From positions 2,996 through 24,605 of the forward strand of contig KV921093.1 of assembly GCA_002081555.1 (NCBI GenBank): DNA of 21,610 bases, read 5' to 3'. Source of the DNA: Protostelium mycophagum (Eukaryota > Evosea > Variosea > Protosteliida > Protosteliaceae). Below the pieces are notes generated by a model, which was given only the letters and a program-made list of their open reading frames with translations, was not told the DNA's origin and made no database searches. The position numbers and the translations under genes were made by a program. This document shows positions 9,424-19,524 of the stretch, one piece after another (positions within the stretch are counted from its first letter, which is position 1; the number at the start of each line of letters is the position of its first letter).

Positions 9424-12400
9424 ATGGACCGCACCGTCGAGATTAGAGACACAGACTTTCTGCTCTCTTTAACCTCATTATCTGGCGCCGAAAAGTTCCT
9501 TCGAAATGATCTCGATGTCCTCTTTCTGGGTTTAGATTGTATTGCCTCTGGAGCTGCAGCAAAGGGAAAGATCGCAACGGTAGATGCATGTTTCAATAAA
9601 GAGGGTGTCTTGACCACCAGACCTCTCGTATTGACCAGAGTCGGTAAGTTTGAGTAGACTATGAGCTTCTTCTGATCTCTGTAGGCGAATTGCTGATCAA
9701 AATGTTGAAGGAAACGGAAAGCAGCGATCCACAGGTCATCAATATCCGAATGAAATTGCAACTCTGACATCACCAGACATTCGGCCTAGCCTCCAATGGT
9801 CTTTTTGGATTGTATAATAGATTCGTCATGCCTTTCATCCAGCAGAATAGAGAAGAGAACTTGCACGATCACCCACAAGGCGAGGGGATCAATCCCAGCG
9901 AAGTTTACGCCGTATATACTCTGACATGTTGGTTCTTGGAGGTAAAGTTTTTATTTGATCTTCAAAGACATTGTCACAAATGTCTTCTGTACGAGAGGCT
10001 GCATCTGTAAGATAGAATGCAACCATCGCAATAGAATGTCTCAAAACAAAAAACATTGTTGCTAGACAGAAATATATTAATTATGTATTCACAAAGATAG
10101 GTTGCCTCCATCCAGTTGTCAGATATCGTCAAAGCTCACATCACGGTCCGAAATTTCATCGAATTTTCACAAAAATAGAATGAGATTTTCTGAAAATTTC
10201 AGGGAAATTCCACGAATTTATTGAGTGACCAATCTAAATTGGATCTAGCTTTGATCGTCGCTCAATTAGAAGAATTTTCCCTGAAAATGCACGGAAAACT
10301 TACCGTTGTAGACGGCACATCCTACGTATCACATCACCAGCAGGTGAGATGGGATTTCAGTAAGATTTCTGATATATACGAATAGGTTGCAGAATATATT
10401 ATGGGAATCACTTTGGATAAGCACGAGCAAGTAAGAATTTCAAAATTTAAAAAAGCAGAAAACACAAAAAAGCAAAAAAAACCAAGAAAAACCAAAAAAA
10501 CATAAAAAAGCAAAAAAAACAAAAGAACAAAAAAATTAAATTTTTGTAGGCAACACTATTCTACAGATGGGCCTTTTTGACACAATTAATGCAGAGAGGT
10601 GACCGTCTTTAAATAGCCAGAAGACACCTCAGTATTATTATGGTTCGCTGGCATATCGCTCGTCTACGTCCGAAATATTTCATTGGATTTTGATTTACAA
10701 AAAACAAAAAAATTTCAAAGCAATTAATCCACATTTTAATGCATTTAATTATTTAAAAATTTCAGAAAAGCAAGACCCGCTGTGGGCTTTGTCGTGCCTC
10801 ACTGCAGTGCAAAATATTTCCAATGTTAGCATATTTAGAACCACTCTTAGATGCCTCTGCACCGCACAATTATTCGTGAGTGTTTGATTCATCTACAACG
10901 GTGTAGAGGGTGAAAGTCGCAGGGGATTTCGGAGGGATTTCAGATCTTTTTTCAAAATTTATTGTCTATTTATAGCACAGATGAACAATCCGACTTCAAC
11001 CAACGGATTCTGTTATGCAAGGTGATTTTCTCGGAAAATTTTGGCGGGAAAATTGAGATGTTGTAGATCCTCGAATTACTGTCTGCGGCTGTCGTGAATT
11101 TTTCGACCGAAATGGATGCGAGATCAGGTGAGATATCACATACGACATCTCACTGATTTTTCACCGAAAATTCGCAGAAATTCCAACATTATACGACGGA
11201 AAAGTGAGAAAATTGATGGAAATTTCATTACCTAACGCCATAGCAACTGTCAAGACTATTTTCGACAAGTAAGATGTCATAACGACAAAACATCACCATC
11301 AGTTTTCGGATGCAGCACTGCACCATGATGACGTCATCATGACCCTTCACTATTGTGATGACGTCATACTTAACCCGAACAACCTCAAGGCTATTTATAG
11401 TAACAAATGATAGTGAGGAGGGGTCTCACAGGAGGCAGAGTATACTGCACCTGGTGGATTCTTTTATCAATGCGTCAGATCGACCAGATTTTTTGGCGGG
11501 AAATGAGACCTTTTCGGAGAATTTGATACAGTCAGTGACTTTTCGTCGAAATTTCACCTTTTTACTCGTTGTAGATTCGTTTCGGAAGTGTCAAATGTCA
11601 CTCAAGACTTTCCGACAGAAAAGAGGGGTGAGGTTTTCTGGGTTTACAACGTTGTAGATTGACGTTTTCAGGATCTGTAGTCAAAGCTTTCTTTGAATAT
11701 TCCACCTTATGTAGTTTTATTCAAACAAGAGGGTTGCTCGAGGCCTCTCTACAATCAGTGGTCGAATTTCCCGCCACATGTATAGGGTATGTACAGAAAT
11801 TTCTCCACAAGGGTTTCAACCCCAGTTGTAGAGGAAACAGATGTTTTGACAAAAAAATATAATAATCACTTAACCACGGTAATCCGTGATTTCATTCATA
11901 ATGTTGATGACGTCATCTGACATCGTAAAGTCTTAGAATCTCCGGAGATCCGGGGATAACAGAGTGGACCATTAAGCTGTGCCACGCGATATTGCATGAC
12001 CAGAAGAATATAACTCCCCGGTCATTATTATCGTTCTTCACAGAAAGCATCGCCAAGAGCCTTTTCGAGGTGAAATTTCATCGAAATTTCATCCCATACC
12101 CGTCTCAACGATTTGAGCTCGGTCAAATATTTGTGCCTGACTGGTTGTAGATATCCGGATGGTATCTACAGTTGGAGGATGAGGTGGAGATAGTTAGAAT
12201 CATTTTGAGATTTGGATACAATGCCATAAGAAGTAGAATGAATAGATACAAGGCCCTTGTGTTCACCCTCCCTTTGGTATGTCTATCTACACTGTTGTAG
12301 ATTGACGAATTCGTCAATCTACTTGCTGTTTCATTACAGTGAAATTCGACAAATCGAATTGTGTCGAATTGATTTTTTCGATTTTAGATGTTAATTTTCG

Positions 12401-15400
12401 TTTAATAATTAAATTAAATAGATCTACAACAGGATTGGACATATCTCCGACAATCTCTTCCCTCTTTTACCGTGCCAAAAGCCGCTAACCATCGCGATCC
12501 TTACCGCGATTGAAAAACAGTTGCACAAAGGAGACGAAGTGTCTGTACTTTTATCAGAGGGCGTTCCCATCGTTTTGGAGGCCTTTTGCAACAAGCAAAA
12601 TACCTCTGCAGTAGAGATAAGAGAAGGTAGATTTGACAATCTACAACGGATTAAACGTCTCTAAAAATTTCAAAAATCTGAAGAAAAATTGATCCGGCAG
12701 AAAAAATCAGAAAATAATTCGATCCGGCAGAAAAAACATAAAAAACAATTTGGTCCGGCAGAAAAAATCTGAAAATAATTCGATCCGGCAGAAAAAATCC
12801 GAAAATAATTTGATCCGGAAGAAAAAATCTAAATTTTGACAGATGACACAAGCGAGTCGAGTCTACAGAGACAAAGAGATCTATACCAGATTCTGATCTC
12901 ATGTATTGCAGATCTTCCAGATCGCTTTATTGTCAGCGGAAATTACTCCCTCCTACTTTTCTTGAAATATTCCTGCGAATTTTTCGTCAACCGATTCGAC
13001 CCCGAGGTGAGATTTTACATCGTTGTAGATGTGAAAAGGATTATCAACGTGATTTCGGGGGAAGATTTGTCGGAATGCGGCTCTGCCGCAGAGTTTCTTC
13101 TGGCAAAATAATAATATAATTTTTTTACAATAAATTTTTATAAAAATTTTTGTCATTAAAATAATCCTTTTGATTTTCTATAAATGTTGAAAGATTTTCA
13201 GGCATCAAGAGTACTCTTCTGGAGTGTTTTAAGAAAGGGGGAGAGAGACCAGGCGAGGATGCTACATTCTATATGCGCTGGTGAACTCCACGACGAGAGG
13301 TATTTTCCGTGAAATTTCGGGAATGACCGTTGTAGATACAGAACACTCGTCAATTTTCTGTTGAATTTCGAGGAGGAGGATGGAGATCCATACAAGTGAG
13401 ATGTCTCATGTCATGTCATTCATCATGATGACGTCATGACAGGCGGGTCATCTCCCAGAGCGAATTCAAAGGGTTGCTCCCTCTTTTATTTGAAATCATC
13501 AATATGCGCCTGAGTGTCCGTATCTTCGAACCCGAAATTTCACTGAAATTTCCCAGAAAAGTCCGCCGTATGTGGTTCTCTTGGTCGAGAAAGTCATAAA
13601 AGATGTGGAAAATGACCTGAAAAATAACAAATTCGACCGCGAAAAACAGCGTTGTAGAATGGACGAGATTGGGCGGGTGTCATTATTCTTATCATTGTAC
13701 AATGATATCTTAGAAACAGGCCAAGTCAACGAAATCCCTCAACTCATGAGAGATTCTTTCCCGCCAGACGTACGATTTCAAAATTCGAATTTTCTTCATG
13801 AAATACCGGGAGAATTCAAAGTGTTCAGGTGGTTTCTGATGCTGAAATTATGGGTACATTGCATTGCATAGGAAGAAGGCTCAAAGCAATTGAAGGTTGC
13901 GAAAGATATACTCCCATAAGAAAAGAAACAATCGCAGCTGTCAGGCATTTTCTGCAGGTGTGAAATTTCCATGAGATTTCTTTTGACGTGTTGACGTTTG
14001 TGACAGGTGACACCGGAGGGGGCGGTTAAGAATAGACTCAGAATCAGGAAAAAATTGTTGGATGAGTACATCTACAACCTGCCGAAAAATGTAGAGATGA
14101 GACAGCATCTCATATCATGCGGATACCACCCAGATTTGTGGAATCGAGATGTCTACATCAAGGTATACATCGTTGTAGATTGACATTTTATTTATTATTC
14201 GAAAATTCAACACGGGTATATAAGAAAGTTTAAAGAGAGGTTTTATTTTTAGCATTTTAGTTGTAGATGAACTGAAGATGTTCAGGTGGAGGTCGAGGAT
14301 GCGCGAAATGTCGACGAAAATTACCGGAATAGTCTGATCGGAATTTTCGGAGAATATCTGGACATACTCCGGAGTTTCAACGTCAAAACTGTCAAGGTGA
14401 CATTAGATCTTTGATCTCTCGATGACATGTCATAGATCGGAGGTAATGATATCTTGACGGAACAATTATTTGGGACGAATTGTGACCACAGGATGACTCT
14501 AAATGTTGAAGACTTGAAGCAAAGGAGGTAAACGGTGTTCTATTTATAGTTCCAACCATTTTCCCATCAGCAACCAGTTCTAAAATCGAGATTCTTCACA
14601 GAGATTTAGATGAATGGCTTTGTAAAAGTCTCAAAGTCTTAAAATGTACAGAGCTGCAGCTGTACAACTGTTGGAAAAATCAATAGAGAATCACCCCAGG
14701 AAACACGTGATGAACAACCGAAAATGGGAACTCCTTTCAAAAGTAAAAAATTCACATTATTTCTCCGAAATTTCGAAGATTTTTCTATTTTTTTTCAGAA
14801 TTTTTTCCAACAATTTCAGAATTTTTTTCCAAGATTTTTCTGCAATTTTTTCGAAGATTTTCCTGCAATTTTTTTAAAATATTAAAAAATGTAGGAGAGC
14901 GATTTGGACGAAAAATACCAACAAGAAAAGAATATGGAGGTATTTGCATCTATTTAAAATTCAATAAATGTCATTCTACACAATTGTAGATCTGATCTCA
15001 TTCTCAGAACAACCGGACTGTTCAGAAGAAAAGATACTGGATTCGTCTGAACAATAGTTTTCTGTCTACAACGAGTGTGTGTTCCGGGAACATAGTGGGT
15101 TGTTACGCTCCCAACGGTGACCACGCCGAAAAACCACTGGAAATTTCACTGAAAAGTAACGTGGTGATGATCAGTCTGTTCGAAGAAAGTAAAGAAAAAG
15201 GCAAGAAAGGTACTGAAATTTCCACGATTTCTATTTATTTTTATTTTTTGTAGTTTTTTTCTCAATCTTTTTGTAGTTTTTTTCAATTTTTCAATATTTT
15301 GTTAATTTTTTCAGGGACTCTTGGGACAGAGATCGAGAATGCGGAGGCCATCATGACCGATCAGGGACTCTTTCTCTTCAAGATCTATTCGAACGGACAC

Positions 15401-15749
15401 TCCAACGACACCTCTATCGTGTGGCTTCAGTTCATGCGTGCTCTGATCACATCACATTACGTGCCGGCATTGCTCATTCCAAGAAATTTCCCGAACGTGA
15501 AGATCTTTTCCGTGTTATCTGCGGGAATTAACGAGGAGATGTGCGGTAACCAAATCACCTACAGGTTCGATTCTTCCGATCTTCCGCGAAATTTCGATGA
15601 AATTTCGCAGGGATGACTTTTTCTTGGAATATGGAATGGAGAGTTATTACGATATCAAGCCGATCCAGATTAAAGAGGGAGACATCATTTTAAACTCTGA
15701 CAATATAGACGATATACAGATAGAAGCCCAAGAAGGAGGTCGGCTTTAA
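9424..15749 (+). CDS. Gene A: large helical protein of unknown function, 33 exons (possibly two genes)
   Basis: Not recognised. Phase-consistent exons: 9424-9643, 9685-9734, 9777-9941, 10101-10145, 10203-10343, 10386-10430, 10550-10598, 10633-10667, 10766-10875, 10976-11021, 11067-11127, 11178-11268, 11414-11530, 11575-11627, 11672-11786, 11937-12069, 12151-12276, 12422-12626, 12843-13006, 13202-13299, 13342-13395, 13461-13515, 13557-13769, 13829-13957, 14007-14162, 14286-14396, 14436-14527, 14578-14627, 14660-14742, 14895-14939, 15008-15209, 15315-15564, 15611-15749 (3648 nt, 1215 aa). Most of it reads as amphipathic helices in HEAT/ARM style (RILLCKILELLSAAVV; YQILISCIADLPDRFI; PYVVLLVEKVIKDVEN), with a more beta-like, polar C-terminus. 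There is no signal peptide, membrane helix or catalytic motif. An in-frame extension of the 12843-13006 exon to a TAA at 13109-13111, an AATAAA nearby and an ATG at 13184 would allow a split into 691- and 564-aa genes. Exons 7-9 and the 14628-14659 intron (32 nt) are the least certain. Confidence 0.55.
10431..10549. repeat. A-rich low-complexity tract in a gene A intron
   Basis: The + strand runs through repeated A-blocks separated by GC, CAC or CC, without a strict unit. The tract lies between the donor at 10431 and the TTTTTGTAG acceptor ending at 10549. Confidence 0.6.
12691..12840. repeat. Minisatellite, about 5 copies of a 30-bp unit
   Basis: Five near-copies, starting at 12691, 12721, 12752, 12782 and 12812, each begin with GATCCGG(C/A)AG or GGTCCGGCAG and continue with AAAAAATC then AAAATAATT. 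They sit just upstream of the acceptor of the 12627-12842 intron of gene A, which is 216 nt instead of the usual 40-50. Confidence 0.85.
13076..13090. repeat. Mini-hairpin TGCGGC-TCT-GCCGCA
   Basis: Six-bp stem with a TCT loop, related to the hairpins at 4209 and 15774. It is intronic in the one-gene model of gene A and coding in the two-gene model. Because the other two copies are non-coding, it weakly favours the intronic reading. Confidence 0.55.
14760..14890. repeat. T-rich imperfect repeats in a gene A intron
   Basis: Runs of TTTTT alternate with variants of CCAAGATTTTTCTGCAA and TTCGAAGATTTTCCTGC. Together they expand the 14743-14894 intron to 152 nt. A similar but shorter T-rich stretch fills the intron at 15210-15314. 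Confidence 0.5.
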
Positions 15750-15773
15750 GAGTAATTTGTAAAGCTTTACATC

Positions 15774-15786
15774 GCGGCTTTGCCGC
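15774..15786. repeat. Mini-hairpin GCGGC-TTT-GCCGC after gene A
   Basis: Five-bp GC stem with a TTT loop, 25 bases downstream of the stop of gene A, in the spacer before gene B. No canonical AATAAA follows this stop closely, so the hairpin might mark the 3' end, although a functional role is unproven. Confidence 0.5.
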
Positions 15787-15889
15787 CAGATGCATGTTAT
15801 TATTGTCTTGTACACGAGTGCAAAAATCATGTTTTTTGTGCATAGTTTTGATTCGGCGAATCATCAAAGATACGATCTAATAAAACAGT

Positions 15890-18335
15890 ATGTGTATTTC
15901 CTGCAAAATGCGATCGCAGTCAAAGTCCACAGCATCAAATCGCCCCTATTACAAGGAACAAGAATATCCTGCGTATGTCTATGTCTTTATGCTGAGGCAA
16001 CAGTGTAATAATACGATATATCTGATTACTTCAGAGACCAATATTAACATGCAAAAATTAAATAGCAGCACTGAGCTTGATCACTTTGAAAAATCACAAA
16101 AGATCGTGAAGCCAGTGAAAGACCTGTCAGGAACAGTCCTGAGTGATATCATGACCAGATTGTCATTAGAAGACCCCCAGAAGGTGAGATATCTCGTACA
16201 AGCGTCTACAACGAGGGTCCTGACGAGTTGTAGATCAAAGTGTTGGGAAAATATCTGTCGAGATATGTGCAGACTTATATGACAGATGGATTATGGGATA
16301 CAGACCTCCTCAACCTGGGTATGAAATCTCGCGGAAATTTCAAGTGATTCACACCGTTGTTGCCATAGTAGTAAAACATTGTCATGGAGGCTCATTTTAC
16401 CTCTAAAAACATGAGGGATCGAAATCTTCTCGAAATTTCATTGAAATCTCCAGGATTTGATTTGGAGCAATGGAATAAGAGGCATTCTGCAGAACAGCGA
16501 ATCACGGAGTCTGAGAAATCGGAGATTTTGCGCAGAATTATCAGGGTCATACGCGACCGGTTCATCGAGCTGTACCAGGTCATACATAGATTCTCCACTG
16601 TACATCTGACATCTTGACAGGTGTCCCCTTCCCAACTCATGCGCGAAAATCCTGGACATTTTTACGAGCTCAAAAATCACGTCGAAACTGTACTTTACGT
16701 CTCCAAAAAGCCACACAACGAGAGAAGACCTGTCAAACTACAACGAAGTAAATCCCTCTCAGATGCCCTGATCGTGAGTTTTGAATATTTGAATTTTGAA
16801 TTTCTGAAATCTTTCAGCCCCCAGCACCAGAGCCAACTGAGGTAGAAGGAAATCAAATTTTACAGCTCTTGATTCCCGCCTTTTACAAAAACAAAACCGT
16901 TCGAGAAAATCGACCCCCAATATCGAAAATGTAAGATATCTTGGATGATGTCATGACATGTGATGACGTCATCAGGCTCCCGAAACTGCTCGTAGAAATG
17001 CGTCGCGTGATGTACGAGAGATGTCATGTGCTGAGGTGAGATATCATACCGTAGATACCCAACAATAAATATAATTCGAGAATCTTCACTCATGAAAACA
17101 GAATCAGCGAGTTGGACATGAAATTTCAGGACGAATTGATGCGGTTTATATACGTCAACGAAGACTTTGTGTGGAGAGATAGAGGTAGAAGGCCAGCAGA
17201 GGAGAACCTAAACACCTTCCTCGATTTCATCAGACCTCATCAGATCGGTAAGCCTCGCGGTTCTTTGTCTACAATGTCTGCGATGTTGGGCACAAAGAAT
17301 GTGAATCTCCTTCAGGTGATGGAGAGGCAGAGGCATCAGAATATGGCTACTCCAGGGACCATTTTGGTAACCAGCCCTACCCTGGTATGGTCGTCATAGA
17401 AACGGATGATGACGTCACGATAAGTCAGATAGCAGCAGACAGTGGTGCGACCCCCGAACAGGTGAAATCTTCGTGAAATTCCGACAAAAGTCTGATCTAT
17501 AAATAGATCAGAAGTGCAGTGAGAAAACTCATTCCTGGAACGATAAGATGTTATTGCATCGGGGATTTTGTGGGGTTCGATGATTACGAGGTGAGTCCGG
17601 AGTTTCGGAGTTGAGTTTGACCAGAGGAGGTGGTCACGGCGTGGTCAGACCGCAAAGCGAAAGGGTTAGACCTTGCCGTACAGATGTATCTCAGGTAAGG
17701 ATGTCTTTGATGTTTTGACCTGGCTGTAATGCTTCACAGGATGATGACAGACGCATACAACATGGGAGTCATCACAATGCACTTCGATGTCATCAAGGTC
17801 AGAACTATGACCAAGTCTACCCCGTATTTTATTACCACAGTCATAAAAACCATTGATAAATACCTCTTAAAAAAAATCCGGGTCTGATATGTGCAGAGAG
17901 GACTCGAAAGAATGAGAGCTGTCACGCCCGTCTTTAACGTTTTGATCACCACCAACATCCACAAAATCATCTTCAGCGACCGCCGAGACAGCTACGCCGT
18001 TACGAATTCCGCGGGACAGACGGAACAGTTCGAGAGATTCGTCATGAGATTGAGAGTGAGATGTCACGTGTCAAATGTCAATCTGACACTCTTGACAGGT
18101 CATGCACGGGTGTCTACGTGCACTCTTCTCCATCTTTTCTCTTGTGAGAATGTTCGTGCCCTTGAAAAGTTTAAAACTCTTCTACCTAAAGTTTTTGGAA
18201 GAAAAGACTTATAACACAAAGTCACAGAGAAGACTATTATTAGACCAGAGTATGTGGTATAACAAGGGGGCAAACAGGGTCATACTGGGGGTCCTGCTAT
18301 CTACAACGGCCTATTTATTGTATAGAAGGAAGTGA
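15890..18335 (+). CDS. Gene B: unknown protein with a C-terminal membrane anchor
   Basis: Not recognised. Thirteen exons keep phase throughout: 15890-16183, 16234-16318, 16454-16578, 16621-16773, 16818-16930, 16976-17035, 17102-17247, 17316-17461, 17507-17590, 17627-17694, 17740-17797, 17897-18055 and 18099-18335 (575 aa). The start is the ATG at 15890, with another in frame at 15908. A segment YPAYVYVFMLRQ...TIYLITSE near the N-terminus is beta-like. The middle is helical and charged (EQWNKRHSAEQR; EILRRIIRVIRDRFIELY). Residues around 330 (MVVIETDDDVTISQIAADSG, then ATPEQIR) resemble LysM or helix-turn-helix sequences only loosely. The last 21 residues contain a hydrophobic stretch VILGVLLSTTAYLLY capped by RRK, as in tail-anchored proteins. 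It lies 140 bp after gene A and converges with the MYND gene; AATAAA is 3 bases after the TGA. An extra exon within the 16319-16453 intron is possible. Confidence 0.6.
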
Positions 18336-18337
18336 AG

Positions 18338-18343
18338 AATAAA
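18338..18343 (+). terminator. Polyadenylation signal of gene B
   Basis: AATAAA begins 3 bases after the TGA at 18333-18335. Cleavage would normally fall 10-30 bases further on, inside the coding end of the convergent MYND gene. Confidence 0.45.
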
Positions 18344-18356
18344 AGGAGAGTCTTTA

Positions 18357-19348
18357 CTAGGTTTTTCTCATACTGCATTCGGTCTTGTGTATACTCCTGA
18401 GGAGATCAGATTCTGTTCTATTTTTAGCATCACTAGATCCTTTGTACACAAGATCTTTTGTTGCATATGTCACCATAGTTACACGGTAGTTTACCGTGAA
18501 TTTCACGCTAATATCCGCCAAAACACGTACCAATGTGCCCTCTGACATTTTTCATCACAATACGTGACCTTTTTGCACGGGCATTTTCTTTTGGCTTGCT
18601 TCTTCTTACACGCGGGACATTCTGCAGCCTCTGTACTCGTCGGTGTCGGTGTCGGTGTCGCCGTTGTAGATGTCGGAATCTCTGTCTTCTAGTGCGTGTC
18701 AGAAGTGTCAAAATGACACGTGTCTCACGTCTTTCGTGTCGTTGTTCGTTGTATTTGTAGACGAGCTCCTCAGCTTCTTACATGTGTCTTTGTGCTTTGT
18801 CCTGTTGACCATAAATATATTTTCAATATCACAAAAATAATTAATTTTCCAATCAAGATGAGGTGCAAAAACACTCACCAGTCATTCCTCTGACATTCTT
18901 TGTTGCAGTAAGCTACACTCTTACACTGACACCTCATCGTAGGATTACGCTTGGAGCAAGCGGCACAACTCACTGAGAATCTGGCGTCGTGTACGTCATC
19001 CTTGTATATATTAGTCTTATAAATATAAATAACACCAACAAAGGCGATTAGATATATATTCACGAGACATATTCTAAACCCTAAACCCACCTTCTGTTGT
19101 TCTTCGCTTGAGATAAACAAATCCTTTGTAAAAAGTTCGGGTTTCACTCCTTGTTTGAAATATGTTGCCACCATCAAGCTAATCTTATCGACCATACTTT
19201 TCACCGAATTTTCCCAAACATGGAACGACAAAACTCCGGTCTTGAGACTCTGCTGTACAGCTGTCATGACTTCTACTTCTCGCTTGTCGACAATGATCTT
19301 CTTGTGAGCGATCACTTCGTACATTTCGTCGGCGCTGCGCTGATTCAT
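18357..19348 (-). CDS. Tandem MYND zinc-finger protein
   Basis: Five exons (19091-19348, 18879-19000, 18729-18801, 18531-18688, 18357-18396) join in phase to 216 aa. An N-terminal helical segment (about 1-86, with VDKREVEVMTAVQQSLK) leads to two MYND fingers. Finger 1 spans residues 98-134: C98-AA-C101, C110-Q-C112, YC118-NKE-C122, W127-TK-H130-KDT-C134. Finger 2 spans 175-211: C175-PA-C178, C187-P-C189, YC195-DEK-C199, W204-SI-H207-KTE-C211. A Thr/Pro linker (TATPTPTPTS) joins them. All eight zinc ligands are present in both, and each finger is split by an intron just before or at the Trp codon. MYND fingers bind proline-rich peptides and recruit partners. The ATG at 19348 is the first good start, but the gene could be the 3' part of the neighbour upstream (see 19525-21370). 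Confidence 0.8.
19076..19090 (-). repeat. Interstitial telomere-like repeat
   Basis: On the minus strand the MYND gene's first intron starts GTGGGTTTAGGGTTTAG, giving two TTTAGGG-type units directly at the splice donor. TTTAGGG is the telomere repeat of plants and several protists. Only two units are present, so chance is possible. Confidence 0.35.
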
Positions 19349-19524
19349 TTCTGGATCACTTTTTCATCACTGTTTTTTTTACTCATAAAAAATTTTATTC
19401 GAAGAATTTCTGGTGTTTTTGGGTCAAAAAATCCGCAATAAAATCTATTTTGTACAAATTTAAATTGAAATGTCACCTGAACACCAGGGCAAATCGAATA
19501 TTTCTCAAGCCACTAAAGATCATT

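Noticed and set aside
12691-12840. Minisatellite considered as a CRISPR-like array
   Set aside because: The units abut, with no unique spacers, and the context is a eukaryotic intron.
15890-16130. GIY-YIG nuclease-like start of gene B (AYVYVFMLRQ...)
   Set aside because: The strand pattern is only superficially similar; the second motif and catalytic Arg/Glu are absent.
17380-17460. LysM or helix-turn-helix domain in gene B
   Set aside because: One segment of about 20 residues resembles these, but the flanking elements are missing.
19076-19090. True telomere or chromosome end
   Set aside because: Only two TTTAGGG-type units, embedded in an intron of an apparently intact gene.
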